Assembly: GCA_039814715.1 (NCBI GenBank)
Contig: JBCCAR010000044.1
Location: 1-26,085, forward strand
Direction of reading: 5' to 3'
Length of the DNA: 26,085 nt
Source: CAKZYD01 sp039814715
GTDB lineage: Bacteria; Pseudomonadota; Alphaproteobacteria; Sphingomonadales; CAKZYD01
Shown: piece by piece, positions 1 to 8,151 of the stretch
How positions within the stretch are numbered: the first letter of the stretch is position 1
Layout: each line of letters opens with the position of its first letter
Made by a program: the position numbers and the translations under genes
Notes under the pieces: generated by a model
Database searches by the model: none
What the model was told of the DNA's origin: nothing
What the model saw: the letters and a program-made list of their open reading frames with translations, nothing else

Positions 1-121
1 ATTGGCAGCCGACATTGCCGCCTGGACCAAAGAGCGAAACAATAAACAGTGCATCGCAAACTGGCAGTTCACAAACAACGACGCACGGATAAAACTCACT
101 AAACTATACCCATCAATCTGA
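1..121 (+). CDS. IS630-family transposase, C-terminal fragment (cut by window edge)
   Basis: An open frame enters from the left edge (codons begin at base 2) and ends at TGA 119-121, giving about 39 residues. They include AAWTKERNN, then NWQFT, and finish with DARIKLTKLYPSI. This matches the conserved tail of IS630-type DDE transposases, which typically ends in a run like W-x-FT-x-x-DARIKL-x-x-LYP. The catalytic DDE residues would lie outside the window, so activity cannot be judged. The family call rests on recalled family sequence and not on a search; the match is close and continuous, so a degraded copy is unlikely in the visible part. Confidence 0.82.
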   Translation, partial: LAADIAAWTKERNNKQCIANWQFTNNDARIKLTKLYPSI

Positions 122-137
122 GTGATTCACAGGACTA
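1..137 (+). mobile_element. IS630-family insertion sequence, right end
   Basis: The transposase tail ends at 121, and only 18 bases separate its stop from the stop codon of the next gene (complement of 140-142). This stretch holds two short palindromes, GTGATTCAC at 122-130 and GACTAGTC at 133-140. IS630 itself is known to insert at TA, preferring CTAG, and to duplicate TA. The CTAG at 135-138 is therefore a plausible junction, with TA at 136-137. The left end and the partner inverted repeat are outside the window, so the exact boundary is inferred. Confidence 0.6.
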
Positions 138-139
138 GT

Positions 140-2443
140 CTATTGCGCTGCGACGGCGTCTGGACCGTTTAGCAACGCCCAGACTTTTTGCGGCGTAAAT
201 GGCATTTGTGCGTTTGTTATGCCGCGGCTTGCGAGTGCGTCTAGGACTGCGTTTGCCACAGCTGGTTTCGCGCCAATGGTGCCGGCTTCGCCGCAGCCTT
301 TTACGCCCAAGGGATTATTTGGGTTTGGGACCTCAAGGTTGGCAAATGTCACGAAAGGCATGTCATCGGCCCGGGGCATACAGTAGTCCATGAACGACCC
401 CGACAGCAGTTGGCCTGTTCCTTCTTCATAGATGCACTCCTCGAGCAGGGCCTGGCCGAGGCCTTGCGCAATACCCCCATGCACTTGGCCTTCGACCAAC
501 AGCGGATTAAGCAGTTTGCCGAAATCATCAACGGCTGCGTAGCGATCGACATTGACCACGCCCGTTTCCGGATCGATTTCGACTTCACAAATGTGGCACC
601 CATTGGGGTATGTCGGGTGTTTGGACGTGTATTTGGCGTTGACGTTAAGCTCAGCGGAAAACTGCTTGACCGCATCGTCTATCGTCATGGTTCGGTTGCT
701 CGTACCAGCGCGGAAAATGCCATCTGCAAAGGTAATGTCGCTGGCATCTGCCTCAAGCGCGGCCGCCACTAGCGGCATTGCTTTGGTGCGGACCTGGGTG
801 GCTGCCTCTACAACGGCGCCGCCGCCAATGTGGATGGAGCGTGACCCAGCTGTGCCGCCACCGTTTTTCACCCGCTCGGTGTCGCCTTGGACAACGCGAA
901 TGTTTTCAATGGGCATGTCAAGCTCACTCGACAAAACTTGAGCAAAGGCTGTTTCATGGCCCTGGCCAGTGGACTGCGTCCCAGTGATGAGGTCAACCGT
1001 TCCATCATCATTGAATTCCAAATCACACCATTCGTCTGTTCCGCTAAAGGATGTGATTTCAATATAGAAGCCGAGACCGCGGCCGCGCAGCATGCCTTTG
1101 GCTTGCGAGGCTGCTTTGCGGGCTTCAAAGCCAGCCCAATCAGCCTTTTCTTTGCCGAGATCAAGCACAGCGGCAAATTCGCCGGTGTCGTAGACCTGGC
1201 CAAGCTGCGTCGTGTAGGGGAATTGCTCTGGGGCAGGGAAATTCTTATAACGGATTTCATCGACTCCCATGCCCATCTCTTTGGCGGCGACGTCAATCAA
1301 ACGTTCTGTCATATAGGTCGCTTCTGGCCTTCCGGCGCCGCGATAGGCGTCAACCGGCGCTGTGTTCGTGATCAAGCCATGCACGCGGTTGTAGAGCGCA
1401 GGAATGTCGTACATCGCCCCAATCATTAATCCGCCAGCGACTGTTTGCACGCCCGGCCCAAAGGCGGACAGATAAGCGCCCATGTTGGCGTAGCTTTCTG
1501 CGCGCATGGCGAGGATTTTACCGTTCTCATCAAACGCCATTTCACCTGTTGTTGTTAGGTCCCGGCCATGGGCATCGGTCATGAAGCTTTCGGAGCGATC
1601 ACCCGTCCATTTGATGGGACGGCCCAGCGCTTTTGCCGCATGCATAACGCCAACATATTCGGGATAGACAAAGAACTTCATACCAAAGCCGCCGCCGACA
1701 TCCCGGCTCACCACGCGGACGTCCGCAGGGTTCATTTTCATGATCATGCCGCCCAGCAAGCCTTGCATCGCGTTTACGCCCTGCGAGCCAACGTACAGCG
1801 TGAGCTTGCCGGTTTCTCCATCATCGTGGCCGACTGCTGCGCGATTTTCCATGGCGTTTGGCGCAACGCGGTTATTCACCACTTCAATGCTGGTGACATG
1901 GTGCGCTTTTGCAAAGGCTGCATCTACAGCAGCCTTATCGCCAGCTTCCCAATCAAACACCTGGTTGCCTGGAATGTGATCCCAAACCTGAGCCGCGCCG
2001 TCTGCTTTGGCTGCCGCAAGGTCGTGTACTGCTGGCAGGTCTTCAATGTCGACCATAACGGCTTCTGCTGCATCGCGCGCAGCTTGGCGTGTTTCGGCGA
2101 CCACAAAAGCAACGGGATCGCCGACAAAGTATACTTTGTCTGTCGCCAGCACCGGCCGCGGCGTGTAATGCTGTTTGGAGCCGTCCACATTGTCGAGATC
2201 GGTGATGCAGGGGATTTCGCCATAATCAGCCATATCCTCATGCGTATAGATAGCTAGGACGCCGTCCATTTCTTTCGCGTCATCTACATCGATTGAGAGA
2301 ATTTTGCCATGCGCGTAAGGCGAGCGCACAGTCGCGAGATAAGCCATGTTGCCGAGCTGTATATCGTCTGTGTAGCGGCCTTGGCCTGTCACGAGGCGTG
2401 CATCTTCTAAGCGGCGAGGGGATTGGCCTTTTCCGAATTTCAT
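140..2443 (-). CDS. Molybdopterin-binding large subunit of xanthine dehydrogenase/CO dehydrogenase family (form II CoxL-like)
   Basis: The 767-residue protein is a full-length molybdenum hydroxylase large subunit that would oxidise a substrate at a Mo-molybdopterin cytosine dinucleotide centre. It opens with the usual RRLEDARLVTG segment. It has Q221 in SQG, the cofactor loop GGGFG at 250-254, AYRGAGR at 366-372, GQGHET at 493-498 and the catalytic glutamate E719 in GCGEAG. True aerobic CO dehydrogenases carry AYRCSFR in the active-site loop. AYRGAGR marks the form II group, whose substrates are mostly unknown, so CO oxidation should not be assumed. ATG at 2443 is preceded by AAGGAG, which overlaps the stop codon of the upstream SDR gene, so the two are probably co-translated. 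The FAD (CoxM) and iron-sulphur (CoxS) subunits are absent beside it; an IS element lies directly downstream. Confidence 0.93.
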   Translation of the reverse strand: MKFGKGQSPRRLEDARLVTGQGRYTDDIQLGNMAYLATVRSPYAHGKILSIDVDDAKEMDGVLAIYTHEDMADYGEIPCITDLDNVDGSKQHYTPRPVLATDKVYFVGDPVAFVVAETRQAARDAAEAVMVDIEDLPAVHDLAAAKADGAAQVWDHIPGNQVFDWEAGDKAAVDAAFAKAHHVTSIEVVNNRVAPNAMENRAAVGHDDGETGKLTLYVGSQGVNAMQGLLGGMIMKMNPADVRVVSRDVGGGFGMKFFVYPEYVGVMHAAKALGRPIKWTGDRSESFMTDAHGRDLTTTGEMAFDENGKILAMRAESYANMGAYLSAFGPGVQTVAGGLMIGAMYDIPALYNRVHGLITNTAPVDAYRGAGRPEATYMTERLIDVAAKEMGMGVDEIRYKNFPAPEQFPYTTQLGQVYDTGEFAAVLDLGKEKADWAGFEARKAASQAKGMLRGRGLGFYIEITSFSGTDEWCDLEFNDDGTVDLITGTQSTGQGHETAFAQVLSSELDMPIENIRVVQGDTERVKNGGGTAGSRSIHIGGGAVVEAATQVRTKAMPLVAAALEADASDITFADGIFRAGTSNRTMTIDDAVKQFSAELNVNAKYTSKHPTYPNGCHICEVEIDPETGVVNVDRYAAVDDFGKLLNPLLVEGQVHGGIAQGLGQALLEECIYEEGTGQLLSGSFMDYCMPRADDMPFVTFANLEVPNPNNPLGVKGCGEAGTIGAKPAVANAVLDALASRGITNAQMPFTPQKVWALLNGPDAVAAQ

Positions 2444-2453
2444 GGTCAGTTCT

Positions 2454-2459
2454 CTCCTT
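2454..2459 (-). promoter_or_regulatory. Shine-Dalgarno site of the molybdenum hydroxylase gene, overlapping the upstream stop codon
   Basis: On the minus strand the SDR gene stop runs directly into the ribosome site as TAAGGAG. AAGGAG lies 10 bases before the ATG at 2443. This fixes the start and suggests translational coupling. Confidence 0.75.
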
Positions 2460-3330
2460 AAAGCATCCTTGGTTTAGTATGCCGCGCTGCAAGGCAAGCG
2501 CGCAATCCTTCTTTATAGGTGGGGTACAAAAGAGAGAGGTCGAGCACCTCTTTCATCTTTGTGTTTCTGACCCGCCTAAATTGAGAATAAAACTGCTGCG
2601 CGCGCGGTGACAATGCGGCATCTTTGTATGGTTTTAGGGGGGCAGGCTCTATTCCAAGCAAGTCGCAGGCATAATCTTCAACCACATGCGGCGCCGTCGG
2701 TTCATCGTCGGAAATATTGAAGATTTCGCCCGGTGTTGGCCGATGCGCGGACGCGATCAAAGCTTGCACGATATCATCCACATGAATGCGGCTGAAGACA
2801 TGGCCAGGTTTGTCGACCCGGCTCAACTGGCCTCTTTCGGCGCGCTCGATCACGCTGCGGCCTGGACCATAAATGCCCGGCAAGCGAAAGAGAGTGGCAC
2901 CAAACGCGCGCCAGTCTTCGTCCGCGCGTTGCCGCGCTCGATTTGTGCCGCCTAAGGCCGGCGTCGTTTCATCCACCCAGCCACCTTCATGATCGCCATA
3001 AACACCTGTTGTTGAAAGATAGGTTGTCCAAGGTGCGGCTGGGGTGATGTGCGCAAGCACTGGATCAGGCGTTTTGGCGGCACTCTCGGTCCAACCATTT
3101 GTTGGGGGGATGGTGCTCAGGATATGGCTATAGGATCTGGTTAAGTGTGTCAGGTCAGGTGACAGGCCAGAGCCATCAAATACATGCGCTTCAATCCCCA
3201 GATCGTGTATCCAATTCGCCTTCTGCGCGGACGTCACTGTGCCAGCCACATGCCAGCCAAGAAGCTTCATTGCGCGGGCAAAACGCAGGCCAGTGAAACC
3301 AAGACCAAAAACAAAGAGGCGCTTGTCCAT
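2458..3330 (-). CDS. Atypical SDR / NAD(P)-dependent epimerase-like protein (YeeZ type)
   Basis: The 290-residue protein starts with a Rossmann nucleotide-binding fold: residues 6-16 read FVFGLGFTGLR, the GxGxxG-like motif of extended or atypical SDR proteins. A later segment, YLSTTGVYGDHEGGW, is typical of YeeZ-like proteins, in which the classical YxxxK catalytic pair is not conserved. RLPGIYGPGRS and HVDDIVQAL follow the usual epimerase-family order. No substrate can be named. Its ATG (3328-3330) overlaps the cupin gene stop by one base (TAATG), and its own stop abuts the ribosome site of the molybdenum hydroxylase gene. It is the middle gene of an operon, but a link to the enzyme downstream is only inferred from position. 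Confidence 0.85.
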   Translation of the reverse strand: MDKRLFVFGLGFTGLRFARAMKLLGWHVAGTVTSAQKANWIHDLGIEAHVFDGSGLSPDLTHLTRSYSHILSTIPPTNGWTESAAKTPDPVLAHITPAAPWTTYLSTTGVYGDHEGGWVDETTPALGGTNRARQRADEDWRAFGATLFRLPGIYGPGRSVIERAERGQLSRVDKPGHVFSRIHVDDIVQALIASAHRPTPGEIFNISDDEPTAPHVVEDYACDLLGIEPAPLKPYKDAALSPRAQQFYSQFRRVRNTKMKEVLDLSLLYPTYKEGLRACLAARHTKPRML

Positions 3331-3785
3331 TATGATAGCGGTCTACCTGGCAGCCAGCCTTTTGGTGCCATTTCAAAGGTTTCAAACAGAAAGGCAGGCG
3401 TGACACTACAGCCGACCAAAGACCAGCCAAAGGGTGCATAAGCGCTTTGCCATGCCTGGCCTGGGACAATCACTTGCGGGCGCATATGTCTTTCCAAATC
3501 AGGACCAAGGAGATGCATGTCCGTTGTTTTGGCATCGTGGCTGATCGACAGCTCCAGCGGCATGCCGAGGTGGAAGTGCCAAATCTCAACCGCATCTATC
3601 TTGTGCCAGTGGCTCCGTTGGCCTTCTTCAAGCAAATAATAGATCGCGCTGCCGGCGCCGCGGGTTCCATCTTGTGTGGACGTTGGCCCGTCGCGCCAGG
3701 TTTGCGTATACCAGCCGCCTTCGGGATGCTTTTCAAGGCCGAGCTGGTCAATGATGGCCTGCGGCGACGTATCGATGTTTAACAT
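3330..3785 (-). CDS. DUF985 cupin protein
   Basis: The 151-residue protein is a single small beta-barrel domain of the DUF985/Cupin_5 family. Recognisable parts are LEKHPEGGWYTQTWRD near the N terminus, SAIYYLL, SHWHKIDAVEIWHFHLG (the His/Glu-rich metal-binding region) and VIVPGQAWQSA followed by GWSLVGCSVTPAF. Its length is normal for the family, whose biochemical role is not established; sugar-related or metal-dependent isomerase roles have been considered. It is the first gene of the three-gene minus-strand operon, and its stop overlaps the SDR start as TAATG. It is divergent from prfC with 76 bases between them. Confidence 0.88.
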   Translation of the reverse strand: MLNIDTSPQAIIDQLGLEKHPEGGWYTQTWRDGPTSTQDGTRGAGSAIYYLLEEGQRSHWHKIDAVEIWHFHLGMPLELSISHDAKTTDMHLLGPDLERHMRPQVIVPGQAWQSAYAPFGWSLVGCSVTPAFLFETFEMAPKGWLPGRPLS

Positions 3786-3861
3786 AGTGCCTTAAAGTCT
3801 TGATCTTAGCGCTTTCGTCCTCTAGCCCCGGCCAGAGAGATTAAAAGGACTTAGCCCGTCA

Positions 3862-5448
3862 ATGCCCACGCTGGAAGAAGAAGTTGCCCGCCGGCGCACA
3901 TTCGCGATCATTTCGCATCCGGATGCTGGCAAAACAACACTGACGGAAAAATTGCTGCTCTTTGGCGGCGCTATTGAAATGGCAGGCGCCGTGAAGGCGC
4001 GCGGGGACCGCAGACGAGCGCGCTCTGATTGGATGAAGGTTGAACAAGAGCGCGGTATTTCCGTCGCGTCCTCTGTGATGACCTTTGAAAATGATGGCAA
4101 GGTTTTCAACTTGCTCGATACGCCGGGCCACGAAGATTTTTCTGAAGACACCTACCGCACTTTATCAGCTGTTGATGCGGCGATCATGGTGCTGGATGCT
4201 GCCAAAGGGATTGAAACGCAGACGCGCAAGCTCTTTGAAGTGTGCCGCCTGCGTGATGTGCCGATCGTGACCTTTATCAATAAGCTCGACCGCGAAGGCC
4301 AAGACCCCTTCACCCTGCTTGATGAAATTGAGCAAGGGCTGGCGCTAGATGTTTCGCCAGCCTCTTGGCCCATCGGCATGGGCCGAAACTTTAAAGGCTG
4401 CTACGACCTCTTCAACAACCGTCTTGTGATGTTTGACAGGGCGGCGGGAGACCGGGTGACGCAGGCCGTTGATATGTCGGGCCTAGACGATCCTAAATTA
4501 GCAGACTTTCTAGAAGCGGATGAGATTGAAAGGCTGCGCGATGAAGTAGACATGGCGCAGGGTCTATGCCCAGAATTTGACCGTGAGGCCTTTCTGCAGG
4601 GGACGATGACTCCGGTCTATTTCGGCTCAGCCATCAATAACTTTGGTGTGCGCGAATTGTTGAATGGGGTGGGGACATATGCCCCATCGCCGACGCAGCA
4701 ATCGGCGCAAGAGCGCAGCGTGGACGCCTCAGAAAAGCCGGTCACCGCGTTTGTCTTTAAAATTCAAGCGAATATGGACCCCAAGCACCGCGACCGGATT
4801 GCATTTGTGCGGCTCTGCAGTGGGCATTTTAAGCGCGGTATGAAGCTGACCCACGTGGCGTCATCCAAACAGATGACCATGCACTCGCCGCAGCTGTTCT
4901 TGGCGCGCGATCGCGAAGTGGCCGAAGACGCTTATGCGGGCGATATTGTTGGCTTGCCCAACCATGGCGCGCTGCGAATTGGCGATACCTTAACCGAAGG
5001 CGAGACGCTCAAGTTTAACGGTATTCCTTCGTTTGCCCCTGAATTTTTACAAAAAGTGCGTCCTGAAGACCCCATGAAAGCTAAGCATTTGGGCCGCGCG
5101 CTGGTCCAATTGGCAGAGGAGGGGGCCGCCCGGTCCTTTAAACCATTGATTGGATCGGACTGGATTGTTGGCGTGGTCGGGCCCTTGCAGTTTGACATTT
5201 TGGCCGACCGGGTGCGCAGCGAATATGACATCCCCATCCGCTTTGAAGCAACGCAGCTTTATACAGCGCGCTGGTTGGAAGCCGATCAAGAGCGAGACAT
5301 GAAGGACTTTGTCGATTCAAACCGAACATCCGTGGCGCAAGACCATCTAGAAGACTGGGTGTTTCTAGCGCGCAACGCTTGGCATTTGGATAAAGCGCAG
5401 GAGGACTATCCAGCGCTTACGTTCCTAGCCCGAAAAACCCAGGTCTAG
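3862..5448 (+). CDS. prfC: Peptide chain release factor 3 (RF3)
   Basis: RF3 is the GTPase that recycles RF1 and RF2 off the ribosome after peptide release. The 528-residue product is almost the same length as E. coli RF3. All GTP-binding motifs are present: G1 SHPDAGKTTLTEKLL near residue 19, the switch I region ERGISVASSVMTF, G3 DTPGHEDFSEDTYR and G4 NKLDREG. The C-terminal segment containing GVVGPLQFDILADRV is characteristic of RF3 and separates it from EF-G. ATG at 3862 follows AAAAGGAC at 3843-3850, about 11 bases upstream. The TAG stop overlaps the stop of the convergent membrane-protein gene by four bases. Another termination factor, prfB, lies about 10 kb further along. Confidence 0.97.
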   Translation: MPTLEEEVARRRTFAIISHPDAGKTTLTEKLLLFGGAIEMAGAVKARGDRRRARSDWMKVEQERGISVASSVMTFENDGKVFNLLDTPGHEDFSEDTYRTLSAVDAAIMVLDAAKGIETQTRKLFEVCRLRDVPIVTFINKLDREGQDPFTLLDEIEQGLALDVSPASWPIGMGRNFKGCYDLFNNRLVMFDRAAGDRVTQAVDMSGLDDPKLADFLEADEIERLRDEVDMAQGLCPEFDREAFLQGTMTPVYFGSAINNFGVRELLNGVGTYAPSPTQQSAQERSVDASEKPVTAFVFKIQANMDPKHRDRIAFVRLCSGHFKRGMKLTHVASSKQMTMHSPQLFLARDREVAEDAYAGDIVGLPNHGALRIGDTLTEGETLKFNGIPSFAPEFLQKVRPEDPMKAKHLGRALVQLAEEGAARSFKPLIGSDWIVGVVGPLQFDILADRVRSEYDIPIRFEATQLYTARWLEADQERDMKDFVDSNRTSVAQDHLEDWVFLARNAWHLDKAQEDYPALTFLARKTQV

Positions 5449-5903
5449 CGCTTCATTAAGAAGCGAGCCGCTGGCTTTAGCCGTTCTACAAAGCCTGCGT
5501 CGCGGGAGACATGGAGCAACATTCCTAGAAAACCAGCGTGGAACAAGAACGCACCGATGCCAACATGCGATAGTGTCATAATCATCGCTATTCCAACCGC
5601 TGACAAAGCTGTTAAAGCGATATAAAGGCAGCGCCGAAGGTGTCCCGCATCCGGCGTCATCCGTAGCCAGGCCGCGCCGAAAACGAGCGGGAAGATAGCT
5701 GCCAGTTTTAGAGCGCCCATCGTCCGCACGAGCGTCGCCAATTCTGGGTCTTTTACGTAGCCAGCTGATATTTGCGCGGTAAGGAGAACGCTGCCAGCGG
5801 CCACAAGCGTTGTGAGGATTAAAAGCGCTCGGGCCGGAACAGGCGATGCGGCCTGTGTGCCTGGCGCGAGTACGGCGTTCATGTCTGATAAGCGGGTTGC
5901 CAT
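5445..5903 (-). CDS. Small four-helix membrane protein of unknown function
   Basis: The product of about 152 residues has four hydrophobic stretches: ALLILTTLVAAGSVLLTAQI, GALKLAAIFPLVFGAAWL, CLYIALTALSAVGIAMIMTL and GIGAFLFHAGFLGMLLHVS. It should be an integral inner-membrane protein with a short basic tail ending in RFLMKR. I do not recognise the family. ATG at 5903 is chosen over an in-frame TTG at 5909; a later ATG at 5882 is possible, and none has a strong ribosome site. The gene converges on prfC, the two stop codons sharing the palindrome CTAG at 5445-5448. Confidence 0.75.
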   Translation of the reverse strand: MATRLSDMNAVLAPGTQAASPVPARALLILTTLVAAGSVLLTAQISAGYVKDPELATLVRTMGALKLAAIFPLVFGAAWLRMTPDAGHLRRCLYIALTALSAVGIAMIMTLSHVGIGAFLFHAGFLGMLLHVSRDAGFVERLKPAARFLMKR

Positions 5904-5949
5904 TGCCAAGCCATAGCGCCTTGTGTGACAGGAAGGAAGGGAATAGTCT

Positions 5950-6675
5950 TTACGACCGAGCAGACTTTACCGCTTCCATAAGTCTGTCATAGCCTTCCGC
6001 CCCCGGGACGATCTGATCACCGATAACATAGCCGGGTGTACCGCGCAGGCCGAGCATAGCGGCTAGCTCGCGATTGAGCGCTATTGCCTGGCCGAGAAGG
6101 GGGTCGTTCATGTCTTCACGCATTTTTTCGGCATTGTAGCCCGCTTCAGCTGCAAGGGCTAAAATACGCTCAGGCGTTAAGCGCGCGGGGCTGTCGTAAA
6201 GGGCTTTATGAAAGGCGAGAAAATCGCCGCCGGCCTGGCGCTCGGCCGCCAGGGCCGCAATCCCTGAGTCAAAAGAGAATGTCTCACCTTGTTGATCGCG
6301 CACCGGCAGTTGGCGAAAGAGAACGTTGACGTCTTTATCGTCGGCTAAAATCCGTTCAATATCCCCTAGGGCCCGCCGGCAGAAGCCGCACTGATAGTCG
6401 TAAAACTCGACAATGGTAACCGATGCATTTTCAGGCCCTACTCGCACGCTTCCATCGTCATCATAAAGCGCTGGGCCAGCGGCTGCGACGAGCTCGCGCG
6501 TTTGTTTCACGCGCAGGTTTTCGATCGCTTCGGGTAGAATTTCCGGGTTTTCTAGAATATAGGCCCGAACGATGGTTTCGATCTCGCCTTTTTGGAGGTC
6601 AGGGGCCTTGGTTGTCATGTATAGCGACAGCCCTGCCAAAGCTGCAACGCCAATCAGCGCCAGATTTTTCAGCAT
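5950..6675 (-). CDS. DsbA-family thioredoxin-fold oxidoreductase, periplasmic
   Basis: The 241-residue protein has an N-terminal hydrophobic anchor or signal (LALIGVAALAGLSLYM), a helical region, and then a thioredoxin fold. The redox motif CGFC is at residues 96-99 within FYDYQCGFCRRAL, and a cis-proline loop occurs in LRGTPGYVIGD. It should act in the periplasm as a thiol-disulphide oxidoreductase or isomerase, in the group that includes BdbD/ScsC-like proteins. The reading frame is open up to 6762, but ATG at 6675 is preceded by AAAAGGAC and starts exactly at the signal sequence, so it is preferred. The gene lies 20 bases downstream of the M48 protease gene, so the pair probably forms an envelope protein quality-control operon. 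Confidence 0.92.
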   Translation of the reverse strand: MLKNLALIGVAALAGLSLYMTTKAPDLQKGEIETIVRAYILENPEILPEAIENLRVKQTRELVAAAGPALYDDDGSVRVGPENASVTIVEFYDYQCGFCRRALGDIERILADDKDVNVLFRQLPVRDQQGETFSFDSGIAALAAERQAGGDFLAFHKALYDSPARLTPERILALAAEAGYNAEKMREDMNDPLLGQAIALNRELAAMLGLRGTPGYVIGDQIVPGAEGYDRLMEAVKSARS

Positions 6676-6695
6676 TGAGTAAAGTCCTTTTAAAT

Positions 6696-8057
6696 TTAAC
6701 GGCGCTTGCTGCGCTCTGCCGATTGGGCGGCGAGGAAAAGAAGGTCTTGCGCCCGCAGCCACTTAGGCGTTCCTGGCTCCAATTTTTCAACCGCTTTTCG
6801 CGCATTTTGAACCGCTGGGCCAAATTGACCGATCAATGCGTAGCGTTCGGCGGCGGCTAGGCCTGCTTCCCCTTTATAGCCAGATTGGTTGTAGGCTATG
6901 GAGAGTTGATACCAGGTGAATGGATTGGTGCCATCCAAGAAAGTGGACAGCTCCAGGGTTTTCACAGCCTCAGTGAGATATTCCGGCTTATCGGTTGCGA
7001 TCAAAGCGCGCCCTAGCAAGGTCAATATTTGCGATTCATCGGGCGCGGCAGCGCTGGCGAGACGCAGCGGGACAAGAGATGCTTCCACGTCTCCATTTTC
7101 AAACATCAACTGGCCTTTAAGTTCAAGATAATAAGGATCGCCTGGGCGCAGTGCTAAGAGCGTTTCAATTTCAGCTTTGGATTTTTCAATTTCAACAGCT
7201 TTATGATAGGCGTAGGCGCGCGCATAGCGGGCTTTTTCAGAGGTATCTGAAGGCGGGTATTTGCGCAAAACTGCATCAAAAGGCATCTGAAAGCCTTCGA
7301 TTTTTCCAACGACTCGGTCGTAGTAATAGAGCCATTCGGCAGGCATCTTCTTTTCATAATATTGCGAGGTGGTAACTGCCCGCTCTAAATTTGCTACGCG
7401 GTCGCCGGATAGAGGGTGGGTGCGCACATAGGGATCTTGCGGTATGCCGATCCGGTACTCCTGGCTCGCAAATTGGCGAAATGTTTCAAGCAGGCCGCGG
7501 CCGGACAATTCGGCCCCTTCTAAAAACCGTGCTGCTGCTTGGTCAGCGGAGGCTTCTTGGACGCGTGTAAAGCTAAAGAAGGACCGTGTCGCTGCTTGCT
7601 GTCCGCCCGCAATAATGCCGATACCCGCATCTGCCGCACCGGCTGCAATGGCGGCCACGCCGAGCAACATAGAAGCAAGTGTGATGGCGGTCGGCGCGCC
7701 TGCCGCGTCGCCGCGCCGGGCTAAGTGTGCGCCGGAGATATGGCCGGTTTCGTGGGCCAAAACACCAACAACTTGGCCCACATTTTTAGTTTGAGTAAAG
7801 AGGCCGGTGTGGACGAAGATGTTTTGACCGGCGGCCACAAAGGCATTCAAGTTATCATCGTTGACGATATAGTAATTGACCGACCTTGGATCGATGTTCG
7901 CTTGTTCCAAAATGGGCGCCATCATCTGCCGAATGAACCATTCGGTTTCCGCATCGCTTAGCAACGATATGCCTTGGGCCTGACCCTGGGCAAAGGGCAG
8001 GGTCCAAGCCAACAGAATGATTACGAACGTCCTCAAACCGCGATGCAAAGCAGTCAT
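6696..8057 (-). CDS. M48-family metalloprotease with C-terminal TPRs (BepA/YfgC-like)
   Basis: The 453-residue protein has a Sec signal peptide (RTFVIILLAWTLPFAQGQAQG) and a zinc-protease domain with HETGH at about residues 102-106. A downstream EASAD segment supplies the likely third zinc ligand. The C-terminal half is helical repeat sequence such as AYAYHKAVEIEKSKAEIETL and SLVPLRLASAAAPDESQI, consistent with TPRs. E. coli BepA has this architecture and both degrades and chaperones outer-membrane proteins such as LptD; the same role here is inference. The frame is open to a GTG at 8084, but ATG at 8057 places the signal peptide correctly. It is followed by the DsbA-like gene on the same strand. 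Confidence 0.92.
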   Translation of the reverse strand: MTALHRGLRTFVIILLAWTLPFAQGQAQGISLLSDAETEWFIRQMMAPILEQANIDPRSVNYYIVNDDNLNAFVAAGQNIFVHTGLFTQTKNVGQVVGVLAHETGHISGAHLARRGDAAGAPTAITLASMLLGVAAIAAGAADAGIGIIAGGQQAATRSFFSFTRVQEASADQAAARFLEGAELSGRGLLETFRQFASQEYRIGIPQDPYVRTHPLSGDRVANLERAVTTSQYYEKKMPAEWLYYYDRVVGKIEGFQMPFDAVLRKYPPSDTSEKARYARAYAYHKAVEIEKSKAEIETLLALRPGDPYYLELKGQLMFENGDVEASLVPLRLASAAAPDESQILTLLGRALIATDKPEYLTEAVKTLELSTFLDGTNPFTWYQLSIAYNQSGYKGEAGLAAAERYALIGQFGPAVQNARKAVEKLEPGTPKWLRAQDLLFLAAQSAERSKRR

Positions 8058-8081
8058 CACCAAGTCCAATCTCAAAGCTAC

Positions 8082-8091
8082 CACTATAGTG
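8082..8091. repeat. Perfect 10-bp palindrome upstream of the M48 protease gene
   Basis: CACTATAGTG reads identically on both strands and lies 24 bases before the protease ATG at 8057. It contains TATAGT, a possible -10 element for the minus strand, but no convincing -35 hexamer is present 16-18 bases further upstream. It could be an operator or chance. Confidence 0.3.
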
Positions 8092-8151
8092 ATGACTTAT
8101 AGGTAGGGCGCATTTAAGGCAAAGCCCGCTGCCTACGGACGGTTCTACGCT

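Noticed and set aside
1568..2257. A 229-codon plus-strand frame opposite the molybdenum hydroxylase gene
   Set aside because: It is antisense to a clearly conserved enzyme, has no ribosome site and no recognisable sequence.
6676..6762. An N-terminal extension of the DsbA-like protein
   Set aside because: It would run into the end of the M48 gene and put 29 polar residues ahead of the signal sequence; the ATG at 6675 has its own ribosome site.
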